Positions 20,301 through 29,652 of a stretch of 64,000 nt of DNA are shown piece by piece. The notes beneath the pieces were generated by a model. That model was not told the origin of the DNA. It was given only the letters and a program-made list of their open reading frames with translations, and did not search any database. The translations under genes were made by a program, and so were the position numbers. How positions within the stretch are numbered: position 1 is the first letter of the stretch; each line of letters opens with the position of its first letter. Source of the stretch: Cryoendolithus antarcticus (lineage: Eukaryota > Ascomycota > Dothideomycetes > Cladosporiales > Cladosporiaceae); NCBI GenBank assembly GCA_002077065.1, contig NAJO01000008.1:1116001-1180000 (forward strand), read 5' to 3'.

Positions 20301-20898
20301 GACCCGTTTGTGTTCGAGCCTTCTGCTTCTCCACGTCTTTGACATGTCCCGGCCCGCCATGGCCTCTCGCAGCAACGGCAGCGAAGCCCAAGTCCAGACT
20401 CCGCTCATCGCGTCCAACAAGAATCTCGAAATCCACACTCGCGCTTGCAGAGAACAGAATCTGAGACGCCACCTCGATAATCCACGTGACTGACCCTCTA
20501 CCATCCTCATTGCTCAAGTGATCAAGATCACGATCTGACTGATTGCTGTGTCTTCGTTTGCCCAAGTCCGCTCCAGTCTCTCTGATCTCGTCAGGCACCG
20601 TCAACTTCGTCTGCCAGCTGCCCGCCGCCTTCAGCATGGGCTCATACTCCGGCACGCCATACTTCTTGGGCTCCTCGACCTTATGGTGCGGATTGAAGGT
20701 CGAAGGGTATGCCGCCACGTGCAAAGTGTACGGGCCATGTATGAAGGCGGCTCGTAGCGGGAGAGCGGAGGTGTTCTTCACCTTCAGATGGAGGTGGGAG
20801 GGCGTGGGAAGTATGCGGTCGTTGCTCGGAGTATATGTGAGAGTGTACCGGACTACCTCGCCGATCTTGACGCTGCCTGCTTGGTGGACGAGAAGCAT
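17374..20898 (-). CDS. DUF676 serine-esterase/lipase family protein (Rog1-like)
   Basis: A single exon of 1174 residues. The ATG at 20898 (MLLVHQAGSVKIGEVV) is the first true ATG; the frame continues a few codons upstream without one. An N-terminal beta-rich region of about 270 residues precedes the alpha/beta-hydrolase domain. That domain opens with LHLVVLTHGLHSNVGADM and has the nucleophile elbow ISFIGHSLGGLVQTYA with Ser about 461; NDGIVPLRTSCLLFLDW likely holds the later catalytic region. An acidic and Lys-rich insertion near residues 310-370 and a C-terminal disordered half, rich in Ser, Glu and Pro, are fungal elaborations. Yeast Rog1 is a monoacylglycerol lipase, so lipid ester hydrolysis is the likely role; the substrate is not settled. 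Confidence 0.85.
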   Translation of the reverse strand: MLLVHQAGSVKIGEVVRYTLTYTPSNDRILPTPSHLHLKVKNTSALPLRAAFIHGPYTLHVAAYPSTFNPHHKVEEPKKYGVPEYEPMLKAAGSWQTKLTVPDEIRETGADLGKRRHSNQSDRDLDHLSNEDGRGSVTWIIEVASQILFSASASVDFEILVGRDERSLDLGFAAVAARGHGGPGHVKDVEKQKARTQTGRRSAHQRAGVYSKAVRLRVEDVNALWDKPAMPTWEGEDPASPKTGEKADTSEKIANGKSSQKRKTLHLVVLTHGLHSNVGADMLFLKESIDATVAQARIDAKKRKETYRAQRREGKSRQDASQAAEGGTFTNERGDEEKTATAPTTGGQEETDSDDEDSDDEETIVRGFSGNAARTENGIQYLGKRLAKYVLKMTYPDQPFLPIKKPLTRSLTDTFKSQAEKDKRDGKQVHHGSSVHVENGTEKKAEELPYQYTSISFIGHSLGGLVQTYAVAYIHKHSPTFFEQIKPVNFIAMASPMLGLSNENPMYVKFALDFGLVGRTGQDLGLTWKPPGLASARDGWNAMIGGLGGNSNHQNEGDPGAKPLLRILPTGPAHQVLRMFRNRTVYSNVVNDGIVPLRTSCLLFLDWRGLGKVDKARRENGLIGTAAEWAWNEITGANVNGQQPLDHVNPMAYGNDDSDNEHVREGDGDMVPQPDEDETAEDSKKLTNRLSFNEAEMKSGAITSNGEHTQQKSMMDHVWGWFRPASPATSAEQQQQALSKKTKKALRRGQTMGPGEDELPEEALAGIEGMTPNPTIQYHKGTVDGHKRPVASKGDSYLNSNTGELQAPPKTSIFESAGDILHPPMPSRQWITDPGSRSRTIFHDRVYHPEDIPPPPIKRPGTKLSRTLSTENMRKFSSSSRESTHSTDTVDSSGMRVEEKIARAYHRDLSWRKVLVRLEPDAHNNIIVRRMFANAYGWPVVKHLCDTHFADTYSARTRDEAEPARERAPPLDEPIDSTRGEEVHDQTAPRGPKRTDSENREAQDELTELSNSQQGSASSKYRLERAGSAVWDDSLFEGPDDDDSEIDERGLMQRILNPHPPRVPEQVYTPPGSVSEQGRQEPVVGYTDGHRGLAPGSPSAAKKGSRVLSGPAAGALKTPANVKSTFDTADVDKPIVAERLSSEPESLEGPGSIAELGLRKSVEAQISPTKTKSK

Positions 20899-23023
20899 CG
20901 CCGAGGCGGTGTGATCGTAATTTTTGTGAGCCACGAGCTCGCTCTAGAGGTGTTGATCTCGAGGCGGCGCTCACGTCAGAATAAAAACCTCGAGCCACGT
21001 ACCATAGCGACCCGCAAGTCTTCTGATCAGGATGCAGTGGGATCTAGGTCATGGACATATAATTGATTATTGCATGACTTCACGCGCTGGTGGACATAAA
21101 CTTTGAGTGACGTATGATAGCTCGCGTGGCCGCGGCTGACCGCTGAGACAATATACAAATGTGTTCGGACGATGAAGCCGCTTCGATGTCAGCGATGCCC
21201 TTCAGATGTTGCCCGGATGATACAGGATGTGGAATCTTGGTACGAAGGACGTTACCAACGACGACAGAACGATTTTGCAGGCCGGGCAGCATCAGCAGAT
21301 GTGCTTCCAGCGATATCCTTCTGGGTTCTCTCACTGATCACTGGATGACCGTAAGCCTTTCCAACGCTCTTAGGATTTCGTGTCTCATTCCTGCGGTAAC
21401 GTGGGTACAGCTTCTACCTAGTCCGCCATACACGTAGAGCGCAAAGGTTCATCACCAAAAGTGATGTTTGCGATCGCCAGACAAAAGGCTCAGCCGGCGT
21501 GTGTTTCCACTTGACCGAGTGATTCACAGTAATGGCGCAGGGTGAGTTCATGGGTCTGCGGTATGCACCTCTTGATGGACTCGCAAGCCTACGATTCAGT
21601 GCTACTCGGCGGTAAGGCTGCGGCGATCGGACAGGATGGAAGAGGAGAGAATGCAGTCAGTCCACCTACCTGCTTGCCAGTGTCTGCGGCTGAGCATGTG
21701 TACTCAACCAAGCGCTAAGTCAGGAGGCATCATCGTGGCTTGTGGAGAATCTGAGTAGTCTTCGTAACGTCGTTGTTGTTAATTTGCAGCCTTGGACGTT
21801 CGACGAGGGACAGCGAGATTATCGCGGAAGCGCATCTGCCTACTCAAGCACGGAGGAGAGGTTCGTCAAGGTAATCAAGAGACGCTCTGGACTCTCTTGA
21901 GGAAATGTGGCCGCACAGCGCGCTTATGGTCCTGTTCAGGCACTGGTGGGCGGTCTTGCGGAGTTCAAAGGAGCTGGGTGCGTTGCTTGCATGAGCTACG
22001 GGGGGACGTCTGACTCGGAACAGAACGCGCACATGCTGAATGAGTTGCGTATGAAGGACTGCAAAGTCGCTGGCTGGGTATCTTCAGACCTCGCCGTCGT
22101 GGTGGCAACGATTGACGTATGATGCTGTCCATGAAGGAGCTGAGAGCTAGCGTGCTCACGAAGCTTCACAGCCTGTAGGATGGGCGGCACCTTCGGAAAA
22201 CGTGTCAGATGCTCATCCTGGACTGTCGTCGAAGACGCAGAACATCACTAGATGCCCATATGTATCCACGAATATGCTACCTGTATTGCTCGACTTCAGA
22301 CACAGGTCATATGTGGATATCAAGATTTGTTGTCAAAGCACGCAAAGTAGAGGTGAGGTTCAATCAGTCGCGTAAGCCGCAGCGTCTGTGCTTTCCTTAT
22401 TGTTGATGGCGGGGCAAGCTGGCTGGCGCGTGTGTGTGAGGTCCAGCTGCCGCCCGCGCAGCTCTCTCATGGCCTTCTCTGCTGTTCCTCACACTGCGAG
22501 CCCTTCATACAAACCTCTCTACCAAAATCGCACCTCACTGTAAGTTGGCCCATACAAACCTCCACCACCACGCAATACGAGCACTTCACCATCTACACAC
22601 TCGCACGCGTTTTTTGCGCGTTTTCGACGCGATCCCTCGTCGCTGGGCTCATTGTTATGGCTTCGTCGCATTGCGGTCGTCGACATCATCACCGTCGTCG
22701 TCGCCATCAATGGCGCGCAATTGCTGACGGCGAAGTAGCACAACCAGACCTCTCACCAACATCCTGAACAATCCCAATTGTAAGTCCTCGCGATCACGAT
22801 CGTCTCATTGCGACCGGCGCAGCAAGCACGCAACAATGCGCCCGAGCATCGCGCGTCAGCTATGCTTGTTGAGTTGACTTCACTGCGGCAACGCGCTTTG
22901 TGAAGCTTACTGCGGGCTTGACCTTACCTTGTTCCCCAGCACACACTCACTGCGCAGGTGAAGTGTACTAACCTGCGATCGCGCGACAGCTCTCACTCAC
23001 TCAACTCATTCCACGCCGCAAAC
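20899..23023. other. Long gene-free stretch upstream of the HMG gene
   Basis: About 2.1 kb with no supportable coding gene on either strand; open frames are short and lack domain character. The last 600 bases before the HMG protein start are pyrimidine-rich (22430-22760), as in strongly expressed fungal promoters and leaders. No repeat, tRNA or transposon end was recognised. A noncoding RNA or an unannotated small spliced gene cannot be excluded. Confidence 0.45.
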
Positions 23024-23515
23024 ATGCCTAAGGAGAAGGCTACCACGCGTGCCTCTAAGAAGGGTGGCAAGGCCGACGGCGGTCGCAAGAAGAAGGGTCA
23101 GTTCCTCGTTGTCTCCCACCCCATCTCCCTCGGTCACTGACTTGCTACAGACCCCAACATGCCCAAGCGCGGTCTCTCTGCGTACATGTTCTTCGCCAAT
23201 GACCAGCGTGACAAGGTCCGCGAGGACAACCCAGGCATCAAGTTCGGTCAGTCGCGTGTCTGTATCTCTCAATCCCTCGCAGCCGACTGACTCCCACAGG
23301 TGATGTCGGCAAGATCCTCGGCGAGAAGTGGAAGGGCTTGAGCGATGCTCAGAAGAAGCCATACAACGCCAAGGCTGAGACCGACAAGAAGCGTTACGAA
23401 GACGAGAAGGCGGCTTACCAAGCTGTATGTTGCCATTCGCCCTCGTTTCCCAAACCTCTGCTGACGATGTTTCCAGACCGCCGCCAACGATGATGATGAT
23501 GAAGATGAGGATTAG
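23024..23515 (+). CDS. nhp6: Nhp6-type HMG-box chromatin protein
   Basis: Four exons (23024-23096, 23151-23246, 23300-23424, 23477-23515), all phases consistent, give 110 residues. A basic N-terminal arm ([13 protein letters not shown]) precedes one HMG box that begins [18 protein letters not shown] and continues [14 protein letters not shown] and [19 protein letters not shown]; the protein ends in an acidic DDDDEDED tail. Nhp6 proteins bend DNA without sequence specificity and assist FACT and other chromatin factors in the nucleus. Fungal nhp6 genes are usually highly expressed, which fits the long pyrimidine-rich upstream region. Confidence 0.95.
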
Positions 23516-24767
23516 AGCAAGGCTTGCCTCTTTCCTAGATCTTCCGCGACTTCTCCAGCTCGATTCCAGACTTGCTGTATCGGTCTGTGAATGATGGCTG
23601 TTTCTTGCTGAGCGTGCAAGTTGTGGCGATGGCTCCGTGCAATGGCGCGAAAGTCATGCGACGACAGACTTGCTGCAGAGCACTTGATTTACGTTATGAT
23701 ACCAGTGGGCTGACCACCATGATGCTGCTTCTCTGCATCGGTGGGGAGGTTTGGCCTGACTTCGACGGCGCATGGCAGAGGGGTGTACCATAGTGTCTAA
23801 GAATTTTGCTTGCTTCTCGTCCCACTTGCCCCAGCTCTCGACCTCGTCCGTCAGATCGCGGACGCTGTCATTTGTTGCAGATGGTCTTTCATGGACATGT
23901 TGACCAGCTATCCTGCGTTGTTTCGGGCGTGTGCTAGCAGAGATTCCGCGGACGTCGCGCCGACAACACAAAATCTAGCCTTGTCCATCGGCAGTTCCGC
24001 TTGACTCATCGCACCTTCCACGTCAAGTTTCAAGATCGTGAACATCATGTTTAAGTGAGAAGCGCAGAAACGCATCTTCTCGGAACATTTCTCCCCTCCA
24101 CCCCGGCACTGCCACCCTCCACAGCTCCACCCGGCGATCTCCGCTCACTGCCGAGCGCTTCTAGCCGCTTTGCACTTTGACGCGTGTCAAGGACTCCACG
24201 CGAGCAACCAAACGGGCGCCAAACCCGCCAGAATTCCGTCATCAAGCATCGCGATTTGCACTGATTTAGACGATGTTCTGGCCGAATACGAAACGCTGTG
24301 TGCCTGGTACCTGAGCATAAGCTGCACATGCTGCGTCTCGGGTGTGTCCCTTGCTTGCGATTGGTAGGGCTGCAGGGAGAGGGTTTTTGACAGGCGATAG
24401 GCGGTTGGGGTCGCGTGCATGTTGGGACGTTGATTTTGGTGGTCTTACTATTCTTTGGTTCTGCACTGCTATTCTGATGTGACATTGACGGTCGTTACGA
24501 GTCGACAAAGAAGGCATTATTTGGACATTTTCATTACGACACTCGCTTGGGCCTTGGGTGATTTGCATCTTCTACGACACTCGTTTCAGATTAGGATCGC
24601 TTGGAGCATTTCACGGCAGCGATAATCAGTGAATCCAGCACAAGTTCTACAACAATCGTAGTATAGCTTTGTTTGAGGCTGGAAGGAGGTTCGGCACAGA
24701 GCAGTCCGTGGACACCGATCCTCGCCACCGAGTACAAACATTGGGCGGTACGGGGCACAGTCACACC
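23516..24767. other. Intergenic between the HMG gene and the Csc1-like channel
   Basis: About 1.25 kb. It contains the nhp6 3' flank and the promoter/leader of the channel gene. Only short open frames without family character are present on both strands. Confidence 0.45.
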
Positions 24768-27752
24768 ATGGCGGCGGCGTTGTGGGCGAGGCAAGATGAT
24801 GGCGGCGGCAAGAGCGGCACAGATGAGCTTCTGAACCTCCTCGCCAATCCGTACGGCGGCACCTTGTCGACGAACTCGTTCTTCGCCTCCCTAGGCACTT
24901 CTCTAGGCGCCACAGCAGTGATTGCTCTCCTCTTCTGCTTTCTCAGACCCTACAACAATGTCGTCTATGCACCTCGAGCGAAGCATGCAGACAGCAAACA
25001 TGCGCCACCACCAGTCAGCAAGGGCATCTTCGGCTGGATCCCACCCCTCATGCGGACCACCGAGCAAGATCTGGTGGACAAGGTTGGATTGGATGCGGCG
25101 ATCTTCATGCGCTTCACGCGGATGTGCAGGAACATGTTCGTGGTGCTGAGCATAGTAGGCTGCGGTGTGCTCATACCGGTGTACTTGCTCTCTGCAAACG
25201 AGTACACGCCGCAGAGGAAGAGGCAGGACAACTACAGCACCGGGCAGGGAGTATCATTCTTCTACAAGCTGACGCCGCAGAATATGTACTTCAGCAAGTC
25301 CTTCTGGGCGCTGGTGGTGGTTGCGTATGTCTTCGACATCGTAGTGTGCTACTTTCTTTACCACAATTACGTCGCAGTGCTAAGACTACGTCGCGCATAC
25401 TTGGACAGCCCGGAGTATCAGCGCAGCTTGCACGCAAGGACACTGCTGCTCACAGATATTCCGAACGACTACCGGACCGACGACGGTATTGTTAGGCTCA
25501 CAGACGAGATCAGAGCTACGGACAGCGTACCGAGGGCCGCGATTGCGAGGAATGTGAAGGAGCTGCCAGAGCTGGTGGAAGAGCATGAGGACGCAGTGAG
25601 GAAGCTGGAGAAGTACTTGGCGAAGTACTTGAAGAATCCGGACAAGCTCCCTGCGCAACGGCCGATGTGCAAGGCTTCGAGCAAGGACAAGACGTACAGC
25701 AAAGGACAGAAGGTGGATGCGATTGAGTATCTCACAGCCAGGATCAAGAATCTCGAGATTGAAATCAAGCAAGTGCGAGAGACTATAGACAAACGCAATG
25801 CTCTGTCGTATGGCTTCGCAAGCTACGACCAGATCTCAGAAGCGCATGGCGCGGCATACGTGGCAAGGAAGAAGGGACCTCAAGGCTCAATCGTGCGCCT
25901 TGCGCCGAGGCCGAACGATCTCGTATGGAAGAATCTCAAAATGGCGAAGAAGGATCGGAACTGGCAGAACTTCATCAACAATCTCTGGGTCGCGGTCTTG
26001 ACGCTCTTCTGGACGGCGCCCAACGTCTTTATTGCAGTGTTCCTTGCCAACTTGGCCAATCTGGGCAAAGTGTGGCCTGCATTCAATCAGTCACTCCTGG
26101 ATCACCCTAAATGGTGGGCTGTCGTCCAGGGTGTGGCAGCACCGGCGGTGACTAATATCTTCTACTACTATCTGCCAGCGATCTTCCGAAGACTATGCAT
26201 CAGCTCTGGCGACGTTACGAAGACAAGTCGTGAGCGCCATGTCATGCACAAGCTGTACACATTCTTTGTGGTGAACAATCTGATTATCTTCTCGATCTTC
26301 GCAGCACTCTGGGGCTTCGTGGTGAACGTCATCAACGCCAATAAGGATAAGAATGAAGGAGTCTGGGAAGCCATCACTCATGGCAAATTCTTCCTCTCGG
26401 TCATCACAACACTCTGCCAAATCTCACCATACTGGATTGGCTGGCTTCTGCAACGGAATTTGGGCGCCGCTGTCGACATTAGTCAGGTTGTCAACTTAGC
26501 CTGGGGTTCGATCTCGCGGAAGTGGTTTTCGCCTACGCCTCGTGAGCTGATTGAGCTCTCTGCACCGCAGCCGTTCGACTATGCTGGATACTACAATTAT
26601 TTCTGCTACTATGCGACTGTGGCGCTGGCATTTGCGACGATTCAGCCACTCGTGCTGCCGGTCGTGTTGTTCTACTTCTTCCTCGACTCGTGGCTCAAAA
26701 AGTATCTGCTGCTGTACGTCTTCATCACCAAGTACGAGTCGGGCGGTATGTTCTGGCGGACGATTTTCAATCGCATGCTCGTTGCCGCTTTCCTCGGCAA
26801 CGTCGTGGTAGCACTCGTGGTGGTCGCTTTTGGCAGTGTCGGTATCAACTGGGCAATGCTAGCAGCGCTCGGTCCCTTGCCATTCCTGCTCGCTGCATTC
26901 AAATGGTACTGCGCTCGCAAGTTTGATGACCAAATTCATTACTACCAGAAAGGCAATGCGATCAAAGACCGAGAGGAGCATGCTGGGTCAGAGCACAAGA
27001 CCCGCAAGAGCGATCGCGTCGGCGTTCGCTTCGGCCATCCCGTGCTCTACAAGCCGCTCATGACGCCAATGGTCAGTGCAAAGTCGCAGCACCTGCTCAA
27101 GCAGATCTACTCTGGACGCACATCTGTCGAAGACAGCCGCACTGTAGGCGGCTATAGCGACGTCTACCTTGATGCAATGGACTCGAACGCACCTGGCAAG
27201 GCTTCCGGGAAGAATCCTGCACCCTTCGAGCTGGTGGATGAGAATCAGATGGACTTTGAGCATTACAAGAACCGGCCCGAGTTCCGCGATGAAGCAGGCG
27301 GTGACGGTGAGCTGTATGGGCGCGCGGCTGATCTGATTAGGCCCGGGACACCCAGCACGATCATGACAGGCGTGACTCGCACTGGTACAATGGAGTCCTA
27401 TGATCGCTCACGAAGCACGTCGCGCCATGACCGCAACCGCTCCGATGACTCAGACTCGACTCGCGTGGCGCCTGTCGGCGGCACCGATTACCCTCGCGGC
27501 TATCACCAAACGCCGCATATGCGTGAGCAGAGTCCAGCTGGGAGTGACTTTGGTGATGGCTTCGCTGGCCGAGGGCGTCCGGGTCTGGGGCATGCGCCGA
27601 GTCGAGAGGGACTTGTGGGTGGTGCGGCGAGGATGGGGATGTCACCGCCTCCGAAGATGCCTGGTGGGTATGGCAATTTGAGGAGCGAGAACACGACGCC
27701 GGGGGAGGAGAGCACGAGTTATGATTACTTTAGACGTGGACGCGGACTGTAG
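24768..27752 (+). CDS. Csc1/OSCA/TMEM63-family calcium-permeable channel
   Basis: A single exon of 994 residues. Layout in family order: an N-terminal membrane region (RSN1_TM) with STNSFFASLGTSLGATAVIALLF and two further helices; a cytosolic domain (about residues 200-390) containing LLTDIPNDY and a charged coiled part; a block of about seven helices (RSN1_7TM), with LWVAVLTLFWTAPNVFIAVFL and YYNYFCYYATVALAF; then a cytosolic C-terminal domain with GHPVLYKPLMTPMVS and a disordered Ser/Arg/Gly tail. Family members are mechanosensitive or osmosensitive cation channels at the plasma membrane. The ATG at 24768 gives the shorter and more usual N-terminus; the frame is open 33 codons upstream. Confidence 0.92.
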   Translation: MAAALWARQDDGGGKSGTDELLNLLANPYGGTLSTNSFFASLGTSLGATAVIALLFCFLRPYNNVVYAPRAKHADSKHAPPPVSKGIFGWIPPLMRTTEQDLVDKVGLDAAIFMRFTRMCRNMFVVLSIVGCGVLIPVYLLSANEYTPQRKRQDNYSTGQGVSFFYKLTPQNMYFSKSFWALVVVAYVFDIVVCYFLYHNYVAVLRLRRAYLDSPEYQRSLHARTLLLTDIPNDYRTDDGIVRLTDEIRATDSVPRAAIARNVKELPELVEEHEDAVRKLEKYLAKYLKNPDKLPAQRPMCKASSKDKTYSKGQKVDAIEYLTARIKNLEIEIKQVRETIDKRNALSYGFASYDQISEAHGAAYVARKKGPQGSIVRLAPRPNDLVWKNLKMAKKDRNWQNFINNLWVAVLTLFWTAPNVFIAVFLANLANLGKVWPAFNQSLLDHPKWWAVVQGVAAPAVTNIFYYYLPAIFRRLCISSGDVTKTSRERHVMHKLYTFFVVNNLIIFSIFAALWGFVVNVINANKDKNEGVWEAITHGKFFLSVITTLCQISPYWIGWLLQRNLGAAVDISQVVNLAWGSISRKWFSPTPRELIELSAPQPFDYAGYYNYFCYYATVALAFATIQPLVLPVVLFYFFLDSWLKKYLLLYVFITKYESGGMFWRTIFNRMLVAAFLGNVVVALVVVAFGSVGINWAMLAALGPLPFLLAAFKWYCARKFDDQIHYYQKGNAIKDREEHAGSEHKTRKSDRVGVRFGHPVLYKPLMTPMVSAKSQHLLKQIYSGRTSVEDSRTVGGYSDVYLDAMDSNAPGKASGKNPAPFELVDENQMDFEHYKNRPEFRDEAGGDGELYGRAADLIRPGTPSTIMTGVTRTGTMESYDRSRSTSRHDRNRSDDSDSTRVAPVGGTDYPRGYHQTPHMREQSPAGSDFGDGFAGRGRPGLGHAPSREGLVGGAARMGMSPPPKMPGGYGNLRSENTTPGEESTSYDYFRRGRGL

Positions 27753-28170
27753 ATTGGATGCGTGTACTCTATGACATGGGATGTTGGAGTATCTGGGCAT
27801 GGATGGGGATCTGGTACGAGCATCGGGGGTTGCATGGTGGGAATGGATGTCCGATGGAGTTGTATAGTACGCTGTGCGGCTTCCTGGCCCGTCCAATGCA
27901 CGCATTATAGACTGTTGCCACGACATCGAGGACAGTATTGCAGAGCTGCTGAATTGCCGTACTACCTATTTCTTATCATTGTCCGACACCGGCGTGCCAC
28001 CATGATATAGTGGAGCCGGTTTTTTAACGGTTGATGACTTTACCACCGAAACGTGGTCCATGGTTGCATTCCGAGAAGTGATTCTCCTCATGTACTTGAG
28101 TCCAAAGCAGGGTTTTGTTGGGAACCGTGGGCCTTCCCAGGATTGAAAAGACTTCATCGATGCTTTCATA
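27753..28170. other. Intergenic, qutG promoter region
   Basis: A 418-nt spacer at the left edge of the main quinate cluster. No QutA-type palindrome was recognised by eye and no gene is seen. Confidence 0.4.
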
Positions 28171-29484
28171 ATGGCAGGTCTGGACCTCGACGAGATTTAC
28201 CGCTTCGCCATTCAGCTTGGGAAGGATGCCGGCGAGATGCTGCTGAGCGCGGCAAATGCTCGAATCAGCGGTACAGCTTACGCAGTCTCGACGGAGAAGG
28301 AATCGGCTGTAGACCTTGTGACGCAGACTGGTAGGTATCCATTGCCAGGTGTCCAGCTTTGTAGTGCCTGTCACTGACGAGCACGATAGACGAAGGTACG
28401 CACATTGTGTGATCCCATGAGGCATGTCGATGATCCGTATGGCATTTGTCCAGAATCCGTCGAGATGACTGCAAGGGGCTGACGAGACGAATGCGAAGAC
28501 GTCGAGGCTTTCATCAAGCAACGCATACTGTCAACGTATCCCAACCACAAGTGCGTTGATCAGCGATTACTACGTGACATTCATGACCCACATCAACTAA
28601 CGATCTGTAGATTCATTGGTGAAGAGTCGTATAGTAAAGGCACCTCCAAGCAGTACCTCATTGATCACGCCCCAACGTGGTGCGTCGATCCTCTCGATGG
28701 TACGTTTATCAACGAATATCGTGTTCAGAGTACTCTTGCTAAAGTTTTTCCCAGGCACGGTGAACTACATCCATCTCGTCCCCTTCTACTGCGTCTCTAT
28801 CGGCTTTGTTGTCAACCACGAGCCAGTGATCGGCGTAGTCAACGCTCCATTTCTACATCAGCTCTTCTCCGCCTGCAAAGGCAAAGGGGCATGGTTGAAC
28901 GAGACGCAACAACTGCCTCTACTCCGGAACCCAATTCCTCCACTCCCGCAAGGAGCGCCGAAAGGCTGTGTTTTCTCTTGCGAATGGGGCAAAGATCGTA
29001 GAGATGCTTCGGATGGCAATCTACAGCGCAAGGTCGAGAGTTTCGTCAACATGGCTACGGAGCTCGGCGGGAGGGGAGATAAGGGAGGCATGGTCCACGG
29101 CGTGAGAAGTCTAGGAAGTGCCACGCTCGACCTTGCATACTGTGCGATGGGGAGCTTTGACATCTGGTGGGAGGGCGTAAGTGTTTGACTCCCTAGATGC
29201 TGCGGATATCACGGCTGATGTTTGTCTAGGGATGCTGGGAATGGGACGTCTGCGCTGGCATTTGCTTGCTAAACGAGGCCGGCGGACTGGTCACCACTGC
29301 GAACCCTCCTGATGACTTTGACACCGCCGAAATCAAGCCTGCGAACTTGGGTGGACGTCTTTATCTAGCTATACGTGCTGCTGGAGACAATGACGGCGAG
29401 ACAGGGAGGCAGGCTCAGGAGAGAACCGTCAGGGCTGTGTGGCGAAGAGTGCGCACGCTTGACTACAGTAGACCTGGCGTTTAG
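28171..29484 (+). CDS. qutG: QutG, inositol-monophosphatase-family protein of the quinate cluster
   Basis: Best model: six exons, 28171-28330, 28390-28395, 28499-28550, 28611-28699, 28755-29176 and 29230-29484, for 327 residues. The IMPase-fold metal site is visible: DLVTQTD, then IGEES, WCVDPLDGTVNY and WWEGGCWEWDVCAG. QutG is always found with quinate genes in Aspergillus but its biochemical role is unsettled; it may act on a phosphorylated compound. The second exon is only six bases (ACGAAG) and restores the expected TDEDVEAF; without it two residues are lost. Both flanking introns have CTGAC branch sites 13-15 nt before their acceptors. The C-terminus VRTLDYSRPGV matches known QutG proteins. 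Confidence 0.92.
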
Positions 29485-29652
29485 ATCGTGATCATACGCT
29501 TGAGTGCTAGAGAGAACGACTGTGGAACATGATCTACTGGTAAGTATGAGATAGAGTATGCTCTGACACTCGGAACCAACCACTTCGAAAGCTTCGCTCG
29601 ATATATTCGAGGATATGTACAAACTTCGTAAACAAGACACAAAGGGACCCAT

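Noticed and set aside
21080..22190. Several 60-90-codon frames in the stretch before nhp6
   Set aside because: Short, mutually overlapping on both strands and without domain character; chance frames.
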